Source: Leishmania donovani
Taxonomy: Eukaryota; Euglenozoa; Kinetoplastea; Trypanosomatida; Trypanosomatidae
Length of the DNA stretch: 64,000 nt
NCBI RefSeq assembly: GCF_000227135.1
Contig: NC_018247.1
Coordinates: 35,709 to 99,708, forward strand
Reading direction: 5' to 3'
Shown: positions 49,859 to 61,800 of the stretch, in pieces
How the letters are laid out: each line of letters begins with the position of its first letter
Position numbering within the stretch: the stretch's first letter is position 1
Notes under the pieces: generated by a model
Told to the model about the DNA's origin: nothing
Database searches by the model: none
Seen by the model: only the letters and a program-made list of their open reading frames with translations
Translations under genes and position numbers: made by a program

Positions 49859-52800
49859 TTACGCGCCGGCATTGAGTAGCTCAAACCACTGCCGCATGGC
49901 GTCCGCGATGATCTCCGGTAAATTCTGAATGTCGCGGATGATGAGGTAGTAAGGGAAAGGGAAGTCCTCCATGTAAGGGCGGCGCACCACGCGGCCAGCT
50001 TGGAACTCGACCACCTGCATGTCCAGGATCGAGTTCGACTGAACGCGCAGCAGTCGCGCCTCGCGGTCCGCCTTGAGGCGGCGCAGGCGCTCTGCAGTAG
50101 AGAGTCCCTGCAACGTCTTTGCCCTGAGCGGCGCCGCTGCGGCCGGAGCGGCAGATGGCCCAGCACTGGGCGTAGCGGTGTCCCCCTCAGCTGCCCTGAT
50201 ATCCAGCAGCACGAACACGACCATCTGGTGGTTCTCCTCGGCCCGCACCATCAGCTGGCGCAAGTCGTCGCGGTTTTCCGTGATCTGGCCATCACCGATG
50301 ATAAACATGATCTGCTGCAGCTGCTGTGTCGTAGAGCGGGTCTGGCCACGCATGCGGTCGCGAGCGTCGTCGAGGTAGCCGAGCGTAGTCTCTAAGAGCA
50401 GCTTCATGTTTGTGGACTTCTGCTCAAACGTAATCTCGCTGAAGAGGCGCGGACCGCTGTCGGCGAGAAACGGCTCCTCCAGGGGGTGCACCACGTGAGT
50501 CTCCTTGCCGAAGCACGCGACGCCGAACTCGCCCACCTCCAGCTGTTGCAGAGCCTTGGCAATGAGGGCCACTGCACGGCAGGATAGCACGCCAGCATTG
50601 TTGCACTGCATACTCAGCGAGTCATCGAGGGCCACCAGTATTTGGTATGTGCGCTTGCTCGGCTTTGTGCGACGCAGCCAGATGCGGTCCTTCTTGAACT
50701 GAGAGGCGATGTACGGAATGATGCGCTTCATGTTGAGCCGCTTGCCGGTCTTGTAGTCGCCCTGGAGCTTATCAGCGAGCGTCGGGGCGAGGATGAGGCG
50801 GAGCTGCTCGCACAACTGCTGAGAGAGGCCATGCACTGCAGTCTCCTGCTCCAGCCACAGCTGCCGACCACGCTCAAGCTTCACGTTCGCTTCCGCCGCG
50901 GCATCTTGGTCGTCTTTCTTGGTGGTGTCATCGTCCTCCTGGTCCTCCGACGCACTCGCGTCCTCATCGTCGGCAGTCGTCCGCACCTTCTTCTTGGACT
51001 TCATCTTCTGGGATGTTGCCGCCGCCTCCTTCTCCTCCAGTTCGGTGAGCTCGTCCCTGTTCTGGCGACACTTGCGACGCGTCTCTTGCGGGGCGTCAGC
51101 GGAGTCGTCCTCGTCCTCCCCTATGCCATCCTCGTCGCCGCTCGCGTCATTGTGGCTCTCCTCGCCCTCATACGCGTCTGTTTCAGTTGGCTTTGCCTCG
51201 GTGTGCTCAGCAGCAGCTAGGCCCTCACGGTCTCCGTCCTCTTCAAAGTCGAACTCCTCAACATCCTCCTGCTCGCCCGCCTGGTCCGGCTTCGGTGGCT
51301 TCTCCGCTTTGGGCTCATCCTTTTCATCCGTGACCTTCACGTGCTGGTTAAGGTTGAGCTGCTGCATCTGACGCTGATGCCGCTGCAGGGCCTCCTTGAC
51401 GGCACGATACGGGTTGTGCTGAGAGCGGGTCTGCTCCGCGTTGTCGCGGCGCTGCGCCTGCTCGTTCTGCTCCTGCTGCTGCTTCCAGTTCTGCCCCGCG
51501 TCGTCCTGCTCCTGCTCTGTGCCTGGCTGCTCCTCCTCGTTGGCGGCCTGCTCCTTGCGGACTTTGGCGGACGTGTCTTTCTTGTCCTTGTCCTGGTTCT
51601 CCGTAGCCTCGTCGCCTTCTCGGTCATCCTGCTGGCCGCCCTCGTACACGTTCTCGTCGGGGCCGTCGCTGGCGTCCTCGATGTCCGATACATCACCCGC
51701 GTTCTCGCTGTTGTCCCGCTGCTCCACCTCTTCCTCGCCCAACTCGCTGCGCTCCGCGTCGGTCGCGGCGTCACTGTCGACGCGCTCCTCAGAGGCAACG
51801 TCGCTCTCTTCCGGTTCCTCGTCCGCGTCGCTGGGCAGCTTATCATCCCGCGCGCTCTCGTCGCGCTCCTCACCATCAGTATCGCTGTGCTCGACGGAGT
51901 TGCCGTCGCTGCTACCGTCCTCGTCCATCTCACTCTTGTCGTCATCGCCGACCACGTCGTGCTCGCAGGAGCGATCCTCATCGGCGTCTCGAATCTCGTC
52001 CGCCTTGTCTTCAAAGCCGCCGGTTTCCTCGTTGTCCTCGCGGTGCTCATCGCCTTCGGCAAGGTCGTCTTCGGGCACCTCCTCGGCTGCGTCGCCAGCA
52101 TCCTCGTTCATGTCATCGGCATCGCCAGCGTCCTTCTTCGCCTTCTTGCGTTCCTGCTCCGTGCCGTCGTCGACGTCGCCCATTTCCTTGTCCGACTCCT
52201 CGCCCTCCTCGTCACCTTCGCCATCGCTCTCGCTGCGGTTCTCCTTTTGGCCGTTGAAGTCCGTCTCCACGTCCGCCGCTGTGTCCTCCTCGCCCTCGTC
52301 CTTCTCGCCTTGCCGCTGCTCATCCGCCTGCTCCTCCTCCTTATCTTTCATATTCATGAGCTGGTCCTCGTTGTCGATCTGGTCCGTGACATCCTTCTCG
52401 CCTTGGCCGTCATCCATCCCGGTGCCGTTTTGCTGCTGGCCACCCTCGCCGTCGCCCTCGCCGTCGTCAGGTTCCTCGTCCTCAGTCTTGCAGAAGCCCT
52501 TCTTGAGGAGCACAGTAAAGAGGCGTGCGACGACGACGCCGAAAAAGCACTGCGCCTCCAGCACGGTGCACCACGCATCGCGTACACGCTGCACCTCACG
52601 GCGACACACAGACAGCCGTGGAAGCAGCTCTTCTCTCTCGCGCGCTGCAAGGGTGCATACGCTTGGCAGCGCCGAACTCGTTACAACGGTCGCGGCTGTA
52701 GCACCCTCAGAGCTGACAGGCGAGGCGAGGAGATCCTCCAGGATCGGCACGAGTCGCTGCAGCGCCTCGTGGACCGCCGCGCCATGCATGGTGTAGCGGG

Positions 52801-55800
52801 CGTAGACGGCTGACTCAAGTTGTGGCGCATCCGTATCGGACTCGGAGTCGCAGTGCCCGCTCACCTTCGCCTCCGCATCTGTCGTGGCCGTCGTCGATGG
52901 CATCCGCACATCGTCTTCGAGCACCACACTCGCACCCTCCCCACAGGGGACGAGGGCATCGCTCACTTCCTCGACGGCATGGCGCAGTCGCTGAGCCCAC
53001 GGCTTCGGCAACTGCTCGGTGCGACGCCGCTTTGCCTCCGTGGCGAGACGCTCGCGCATCTGCGCCGATGGCTGCTCGTGGCGCGCGAGCATATCAGTAA
53101 CGGCGTCGACGAGAGGCTTCGCCGCAGCAGCGATGTTCGCGACATCGCACGCCTGTATGCGGCACACCACACCCAGTACGCGGTGCAGTGCATCGAAGTA
53201 GTACTTGGAAATGCCAGGCGGCACCGTAGACGCGGCGGAGAGGCGCAGCGGCTCATACGAGGTGCAAAGAGACCACAGCTCATTTGAAACGCCCGCCAGC
53301 TCGTGCACGAGCCCGTGAGCCTCTGCTGTAGTTTTGGCGACCATGTGCGGCTGCTGCGTCATCCATCCTAGGCCACTGCACACGGACTGAACAAGGCAAG
53401 CAACCTCGACAGCGTCATCGAGGAAGACGCGCGGTACAGCGTGACTCACGACACCGCCATCGGTGTCGCCGTCAGACGCCAGTACACTGTGCTGCACAGT
53501 GACCTCCAGCACGCGTAGCTGCTCATCCAGGTGAAACAGCTCGCACAGTACTGTTGCCACGTGCACGGCGTTCGAAAAGAGGCTCTCGGCTATCCCAGTT
53601 CCGCGCTTCGCCTGTGCAGCGGAAAGGTCGTGGTGCGGCTTTCTCTCCACTTCGCGCAGTCGCTGCAGCCAGCGAGCAAATCGATACTGCTCCGCCGCAG
53701 CAGCGCCGGCACGGGCGACTGCGGCTGTCTGGTCGCGGTGCGTCTCACAACACCCCAGCAGCGCCTCAGTGGTGAAGAAGAGAACCCCCCAGTCGCCGAC
53801 TTGGTTCTCGTGCGTGTGCGGTACGCCGGCCTCGGAAAGTCGGCCGAAGAGCGTCTTGAGGGCTCGCACCTTCATCTGATTCGGCGTCTTAGGCTTCTGG
53901 AGAGCTGTCACGTTCTCGATCACCTCGTGAGCGGCGTCTCGCAAGAAAGTGTGAACCTGGTCGAGGTATACGTTGCGGCTCAGCAACTGGAGCGCTGGAT
54001 CCTCCGCCGTGGCAACAGCCTCCAGTGATGGGTTATCTGCAGCGGCAGAAACGGCCTTGCCGTTGCGTTGTCGTTTGATGCCCTGCTTCGCACCCTTGCC
54101 CGCAGCCTCCGCAGGCTTTCTTGCCTGCTTTGCCTTCTTGGACTTGGAGTCCACCTTCACCGGCAGCGCGAAGCCGAGCGAAGCATCGTCCTCGCACCGC
54201 TGCTCCTCGGCTGTGATGACCGCGAGGACCGGGGTTCGCAGCACCTCTTCCAGGGTACCGAGCACGCGCGCCATCTTCATGTGCGACTTCTCCGCGGTGG
54301 CGCGCACGGCGTAGTAGTTGGCGTCCTCCCAGCGCATAATCTTGGCGAACTCCGCAATGTCCTCCTCGATCGGCTGCACGGCCTTGTCGCGTTGTTGCTG
54401 GACGAGCGGTTCGAACTGGGCAAAGAAGTCGCACACGTGCAGCACCGTGTTAGCCAGCGGCGCCTGCGCACTCTCTGCCGCGAGGAGCTGAAACCCAAAC
54501 CCTTGCAGGATGCGGAGCCGCACACTGAAGTCTCCAAAGATCGCATCCCACATGAACTTCGAGGCACGCTGGAAGGCGGTGCGGCAGTGTCGCAGCAGCG
54601 GCGTTTCGGCATCCCACACAGCTACGGTATGGTGGCCTTCGCCGTCCGGCTCGCATGGCACCGCTTCACCGAGCAGAAGGTCATAGAGCGTGAACCACTG
54701 CTGCGCTGCCTGGAGCTCGAGTTCGGCGCGCTTCGCCTGAAATACGTGTGCCCAGCAGTGCAGCTCCAGACGGCGCCAGCGCAGCACGAAGGAGGAAAGC
54801 GCCGTCATGTGGCGCATCAACGAGACCTCGTGCGATGCGTTGCGTTCCCACTCGTAGCACTCCCGCAGCAGCACCTCGCAACCCGCCATCACCTTCATCA
54901 GCGGGGTACTCATCGCCGGAAGTGCGGCAATCTTGTGGCCAATGCGCAGGCACCGCTGCAACGACGGCGTGTCGGGATACTGCTCGGCAAGTCGCTGCAC
55001 GGCATCCAGCAAAGTCTGCAAAGGGGTGCTGAAGCGACTCAGTTCGTACACGTCCGTGTCGAGGAAAATGTTGAAGGCAGCCTCCTTCCGCTCCTCCAGG
55101 GAGACAGCTGTGCCACGCATCTCCTCGCGCAGCAGTGAGACGCGGGCCGCGAAGCCATTCAGGAGAAGCTGTTCCTCCATCCCCGCCACCCCAGATGTGC
55201 TGCCGCTCGACGCCGGAAAGGTGTGCAGTTCCGCGGCGAGGGCATCGAAGCGGTTCTGAAAAGCGGCAAGCAGCGCGGTAGACTGCGGCGACTTTGCGCT
55301 GCATGCACTGGGTGCCGTCGCTGCCTCCTTCATGCGGCAAGAGATGAGGCGCCAGTAGAAGGTTCGGTGCACCTCGACGAGGTGGCGCAGGTAGAAGCCG
55401 TCCCGCTCCTTGAAAAGGATGCGGGCAAACTTGGCGCGACGCCCCTCCAGCTGCTCCTCCGTCTTCTTTCGATCCGAAGATTCCGCCGCGTCGTCCTCGA
55501 GAGCGTCGATGCTGAACTCCGCCTCGTAGCTCGGGTACAGCTCCTTCAACTTGCGTATCAGCTTCTCATCGTCGCCCTCGATCACGGTGGCCTTTTCCTT
55601 GTACATCACCGCGAGCTGGTCGGCCTGGCGCTCCTGCACCTCCCACTCCTCGATCTGGCGGAACAGGGAACGGTACTGGGCGAAGACGTCCTCGACAAAG
55701 TCGCGGCTCGTCCCCTGCGGCGCGGTGCCGGAGAGCAGGGAGAGGCACGAGTCCAGGTAGACGACGCGGTGGCGCAGCAGAGACGCGGTGTGCTGCAGTG

Positions 55801-58800
55801 GGGGCATCGGCAACACGTGCACCAGGGGGGATGGAAATTGCAGCAGGCGCAGCGTTTCGGCACGGCTAAAGAGTGTGCGCGATAGTGCAGACGAGTCGGC
55901 GGAGGCGGCGGCGGCGAGCAGACGGACATCCGTGGTGCAGCTAGCCCGCGCTGCCATGGAGGCGAGCAGCGCTGCCTCAGCAAAGTTCACCGTCACGTCC
56001 TCGTAGCCGCCGTAATCGGCCAGCAGCTGCATCACCTGCTCGTACAGCAGGTCACTCCACGCCTCTCGGCTGGCTATGATCTCTGCGGCGGCAGCCGCAT
56101 TCAAACCACCAGCAGACGCCGGCGGCATCTCGAACAAACCGAGCACACGCGCGTCGGACAGGAGCGTCGTACACACCTGGTACAGCTGGCGGATGAGGGT
56201 AGCGTACTTCATGCCAGTGGCGTCTGGGCGAGTCACATACTTGCGCTGTGCCTGCCGCAGAAGCTCTTTCTCCTGCACACGCAGCGTCAGCAGGATCTCG
56301 CGCTGGGGGCTGCGGTGCCGGATTGCGAGCTGCTCGGCCCAGGCAAACGCGCCATCGAGTCGGCCGAGAAGCTCTAGCTCCTCAGTGGCCACCACTCGCT
56401 TGCACTCCCGCCGATACATTGGATCCACTGGGGACTGCGGCAGCAGCAGACGGCACTTGAAGACCCAGAGAAGCGTCACGGCAGAAAGCGTGTCCGCGCT
56501 GTCACATCCGTTGCTACGAAGTCGGCGCAGCAGAGCAGCCATCAGCACCCTCTGCCTCTCGAGCACCAAAGACGGCATCGGCGCCGCGGAGGCGACGACC
56601 GTTTCCACCTTTCCAAAGACGGAGAGTCGGGTGAGGGCCGTGGCTGAGGTGCGGGATGGCGGCAGCGGCGTCGGCACGCAAGAAGCAAGGTCTGGGAAGC
56701 AGGTGCACAGCACTCCCACCAACTCTCGCTGAGAGTTGGTCGCCCACTCCTCCAGTGGCGACGCAGCCGCCAAAGGACAGGTCTGCAGAAATGTGGAGAG
56801 GCCAGCCAGGGCTTGCAGGCGTGGATTGTCGGCGAGGCCGATGTCCATAACACGCACCTGCGCACCATAGCGCATACAATCCGCCGCAGCCACCGCCCAC
56901 GCGCCGCCGAAGAGGTGACGCGTGCCGGCGACACCGTGGCGACTGGCAAAGCGGCTCAGCAACAACGGCGCCAGCTGAGCCAGGGCCTCCGTCGTGTCCG
57001 CTGGTTTATCGAGGGACAGCTGGTGCACGCTGCGCCAGAGGGCCAGTTCGAGTTCAGTGAAGAGCGGCAAACGAGCTGTGTAGGTGTCAACGAATGCGGT
57101 CATCCGAGCCTGCAGGGCAGGGAGAAGGGGGTGCACTGTGTGCGCAGGATCCGCCGATGTCACGCTGGAGTACGTGGCTGCCGTGGCGCGAATGTACAAG
57201 AGCTGCTGAAGGCATGCAAAGCCCTCGCGGAACGCTGCAGACTCCCATAGGCGATGAAGTAGCGCTTGTGGGCCTACCGCCGAGTTTGACTGGGCTGTTG
57301 GCCTGGCAGCGGATGCCTCGTTCGCGGTCGTGTTCCATGCCTGCAGTAGGCGTCGCTCCTCTGCCGTGGTAATGTGAGGAGTCGGCACATAGCGGTGCAG
57401 CGGGGCCTTGCCGCCCAGCAGCGGGAAGGGGAGGCCGAGATGCTGCTGAAGCGAGTCCAGAAAGCTTGTGGCGGCATGAACCAGCGCCATGGCGTGGGGT
57501 ATTGGTGGTTTCATCTTCGAGGCGGCCTTGCACATCAGCGCTGTGTAGGTGACGAGGGGGATGTAGTTGTCGGTGTGCACACCGTACTCCTCGTTGGCGA
57601 GTTGAACCACGAGTCGCGCGAACGGCGCGGCAAGGCGAAGAAGCTGCTGAAACGTTGCGGGTGGCACAGGAGTTGCATTGTGGCTCGCGAATGCCGCCTG
57701 CAGCACACCGCACAGATGAACCAGGGCGTTGTTCACGAGGGTGGTGCTGACCACCTGCATCTGCGAGCCCCACAGCGCCGTGAGTGCATCGGCGTGAGGG
57801 CCAAGTAGAAGGACAGCACGTGTGTAAAGCCGTGCGAGCATCTCTGAGGAGCAAAAGCTCGTCCTCACAAGCGAGAGAGCGCGCTGCGCGAGTTCAGCTG
57901 GGAGACGGTGACTTATCCACAGCCGACGCGTCTCCGTGACGGCGTCGAGTGGGACGCTGTCGCTGCACTGCTCCAGGACGAAGCACAGCACCAAGTCCTC
58001 CAGCCGGTGACGATTGGTGAGCGTGCGCTTCTCCTTCTGCTTCGCCGCTTCCGCGGCGTCCTTCATCTCGTGCTCGGTGGCGCTGGCCGACTCCGAAAGA
58101 AGCCGTTGCAACGCAAGAGCAGCACGGCCAACACGGCAGCACACAAGAGCCCTTGCCACCGGGTCGCTAGCGGTGGCGGCTTCCTCATCCTCGGCGGCGG
58201 CAGCCCTGTCAAGCATCTCGTCACCGCGGCCACCTAGCCGCAGTGCGCGCAGTACCTCCATCGCCTCGTCAGCAAAAGCGGCAGTATCGTTCTCTTCGGT
58301 GTCACCGTCCATTATGCAGCGTAGCAGCTCAAGTAGCTCCGACTTGAAGCTGGCCCAGTGCCCACTGCGGTTGTGGATGTATCGGTGGAGAATCAGCCTC
58401 TCCAAGTCGCCGACTAGGCTGCTGGGTCGCAGCAGGCAGCTTGTCCGCAGTAACGTGAATACACTTGGCGCACCGGCAGAGAGCGCATCGCTGAGCTGCG
58501 CAGTCCCGGGGTGTTGGGAGTCAGCATGAAAGCCAACAGAAACAAACGTCTGGTGGTACCGCAGCAGACGCGAGAGCAAGCGTACCGGAGGTGCGCTCAG
58601 AGACGCGACGGAGTTGGCCGCTTCGTCCGCGCTCTTGGCATCTTGCGACGATTGGTGCCGCTCCTGTGCCACGACGGATGCGTGGGCGCCGAGGGCGAAG
58701 CTCTCTGCAGATGGGATTGCTACCGGTTTCACGTACAGCTCAACGGCGCGGTTGCGCATGGCACGTGAGATCTCGCCGTAGCGCGGGTTCAGCGTAGCGA

Positions 58801-61800
58801 AGAGGCGGAAGCGAGGGTGCGGCCGAATCATGCGCACCTCGTCGTTAACGACACCCTGTTCATTGACGAAGAGAACGCCATTTGGCTCCACGAGTGGGTT
58901 CAGTCGGTCCAGCACGCTCGCATTGCAGTAGTTCACGTTGTCCAAAACGAGCCAGTGCCCCTGCAGCATCGCCTCCAGCACGAGAGAGTCACGCCACTCG
59001 AACTCGCCTTGCTTGCCCTCCACCTGATCGAATCCGCCCAGCAAGTCCACTGTGTCGCAGCTCGCGGTCATGGAAAAGGTCACTAGCCTTGCCCCGGCAA
59101 GGGCGGCGGCGGTGCGCAGTGCGAAGGTCTTACCGGCGCCGGAGGGACCAACCAGCAAGGCAAACTGATTCTGCTCAACGCACACCAGCAGCGACTTGAC
59201 AAGGTGCGCCTGTGAAGGAAGGAGCAGCAAGGAGCTAAGTTGCTGTGCTTCCGAGGCGCTGATGGTGGCTGTCTCGCGCTGCATGAGTCGTTGCTTGGCG
59301 AAGTAAACGGTGTTGTTGTGGATGAGGAAGTCGGAGTCGCACCCGTGTTCCACGTCTCTCTCGACTTCTTCCTTGGAGAAGCACGACTCGAGCGCTAGGC
59401 GGCACCGCGCCGCATCCTCATCGGTGCGCATGCGCTGGAGAAAAAGCATGTCGGCAAACGACGTCGGTCGCTCACGCGCCTCGTACGACTGCAAAAGCTT
59501 CGCCCAGCGCAACACATCGCGTAGGTTGAACTCCCACGGGCTTCCCCGCAAGCCGTACGCTCGGCGCACCATTATGTCGTACTGCAGTCGGTCCACGAAG
59601 TTCACCATGCGCCGCAGCGTCGCCTCTTCGATGTCCGGGCACACTGCCTGGGCAATCACAATCAGGTCGCTCACCTCGAACGCCTCGACGTGTACCTTGA
59701 TGAATCGATTGATGAAGCTGCAAGGCAGGCCTTTGCGACCGCCACCCTCCAGCAGCGGGTTCTGGCACGCAAACACGCGGAAGTCGGCGTGAGCGTGAAA
59801 CTCTTCGTTCAGCTCAGGGATAAAAACGGAGGAGCGGTGGTCGAGCAAGGCGTTCAGGCCCTCCAGCACTGACTGACTCGCCAGGTTCAGCTCGTCTAGA
59901 ATTACCCACGAGCCCTGCTTCAGGGCTCGCAAAAGAACGCCATCCGACCATGCAAACTGCGGGCTCTTCACAGGACCTCGCCCACCGCGCGGCTGCTGTC
60001 GCTCCAGTTCATCCCCCACCGTCGCGGCAGACTCCTCTCCCTCTGCCGCGGCCTCCTGCTCAGTGGCATCACCGGGACTCGGCAGGTACGTACCAAAGAG
60101 GTCCATGATGTCCGTCTGCTCGCTCAAATTGATGCGCACCACCGATCGATCCAGCGCGCATCCGAGAGCTTCCACGATGCTGGTTTTACCCACGCCCGGG
60201 CTACCTTCCAGGAGAACTGCCTTCTTCACGAGGCTCGCCCGCATCAGCTTGGACAAATTGCGCCGCGTTGCCGGGGCGCCGAAGAAGAAGCGGCCCTGCA
60301 TCGATGGCGGCAGCTGCGGCTCCGCCATGCCCTCGCACACCTCCCAGAAGGGCTTCGCAAGCAGGGCATTGTGGTCGATCGGCGCATGCCCGGACTGCAT
60401 CACCTCCTGCACCGCCTGCGACGTGCAGCTGCTCTTCAACACCGCACACGACGCCTCCGACTGCCCAGTGCCAACACCGATGCCATCGAGAATGACAGCG
60501 TCGAGTCCCTGCAGAAAGGCGACCTCCGGCGGGCACCGGCCATGGGCAGCGTTCATGAAAGACACCCAGCTGATGATGTCACGGATACTAATGTGCTGAG
60601 GTGAGCTAGATGTGGTGGTCGACTGCGAGACGTGGTAGAGCACCGCAGCCATGTGAGGGGCCCACACCGCCAGCTCCGCCTCTAGGCGGTTCGACAGAAT
60701 CATGCTCACCTCCGTTACGTCTGTAGTGGGGCGGACGTAGATCTCCGTGAAGCGGTTGCGGAGGGCGGGCGATAACTCCTTCTTGCCAAAATCACCACCA
60801 GGATTCATGGTTGCCATGACAAGAAACCGTTCGTGCGCCACGATGCAGTCGGCGCTGCTCTTCTCCGCCAGCGTAACGCTGCGCGAGGGCTCCAGCACGC
60901 TGTTCAGTCGCTCCAAAACGCTGTCCTCAGTGAGTGAAATCTCATCCAGCACAAACATGTCACCGTTGAGCATGCTCTGCACCAGTGGGCCGTTGCGCCA
61001 CTCAAACAACGCCTGATCGCGCCGGTCCGGTGGCGAGGGTCGCAGACTGCCGAGAAAGTCCGATGCCTCTGTGTGCTGGTGGCAGTTGAGGATGTGGAGC
61101 GGAATGCCGAGCAGTGCCGCCCACAGCTGGCACACCGTGGTCTTGCTGCTCCCGGTTTCGCCAACGAGCAGGACGGGCTCTTTGTGCTCCAGGCAAATTC
61201 CTACAATGGTGAATAGGCGCTGCATGGACTCCGTCCAGACAATTTTGAACTCGTCAATGACGCCACTCTCAACCTGACTAAAGTAGCGCTGTACAAACGA
61301 CCAGTGCGATGGGTGATAAATGGTCTTGTCGTCCAGCTCCGTCTTGGTCACCGACTCGATGACATCTCGCACAACCTGGCGCTCGCTGGGCTTGCGGCAC
61401 CGCTCTCCCAGAAGCAGAAAGCCGTGCTCCGCCAGCTGCTGATACGTTTCCGGTCGACGCTCCGCCCACCGAAACAAATCGCGAGGCGTGATGAACCCAT
61501 GACGGCCGGCAAAGATCTGCGAGCTCTGGCGGTGAATTTGCAGCGCTGTCATCACCTCCACCATTTTATCAGCAAAACTCTGAGGAAGTGAGTAGCGGCG
61601 GCACAGAATAGTGCTGATCTCCGTTGTTGGGATCTCGTCCACTGTAATCTCAAGAAAGCGGTTTCGAAAGGCGCGCGAGAGCATCTTTCGGCCACTGTAA
61701 ATGCCGGCAGGATTCTGAGTCGCAAAGATGCGAAGCTGAGGATGCGGCTTTATGGTTTCTTGAGTGTCAGCAACAAACAGCTCGCAGTTGTCATCCAGAA

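Noticed and set aside
51341..52813. Long plus-strand open frames (450-490 codons) rich in Leu/Val and Ser, opposite the midasin acidic region
   Set aside because: They are the antisense reading of GAC/GAG/GAA codons in the Asp/Glu-rich tract. Two plus-strand frames are open at once, which is a composition effect, and there is no acceptor or start context.
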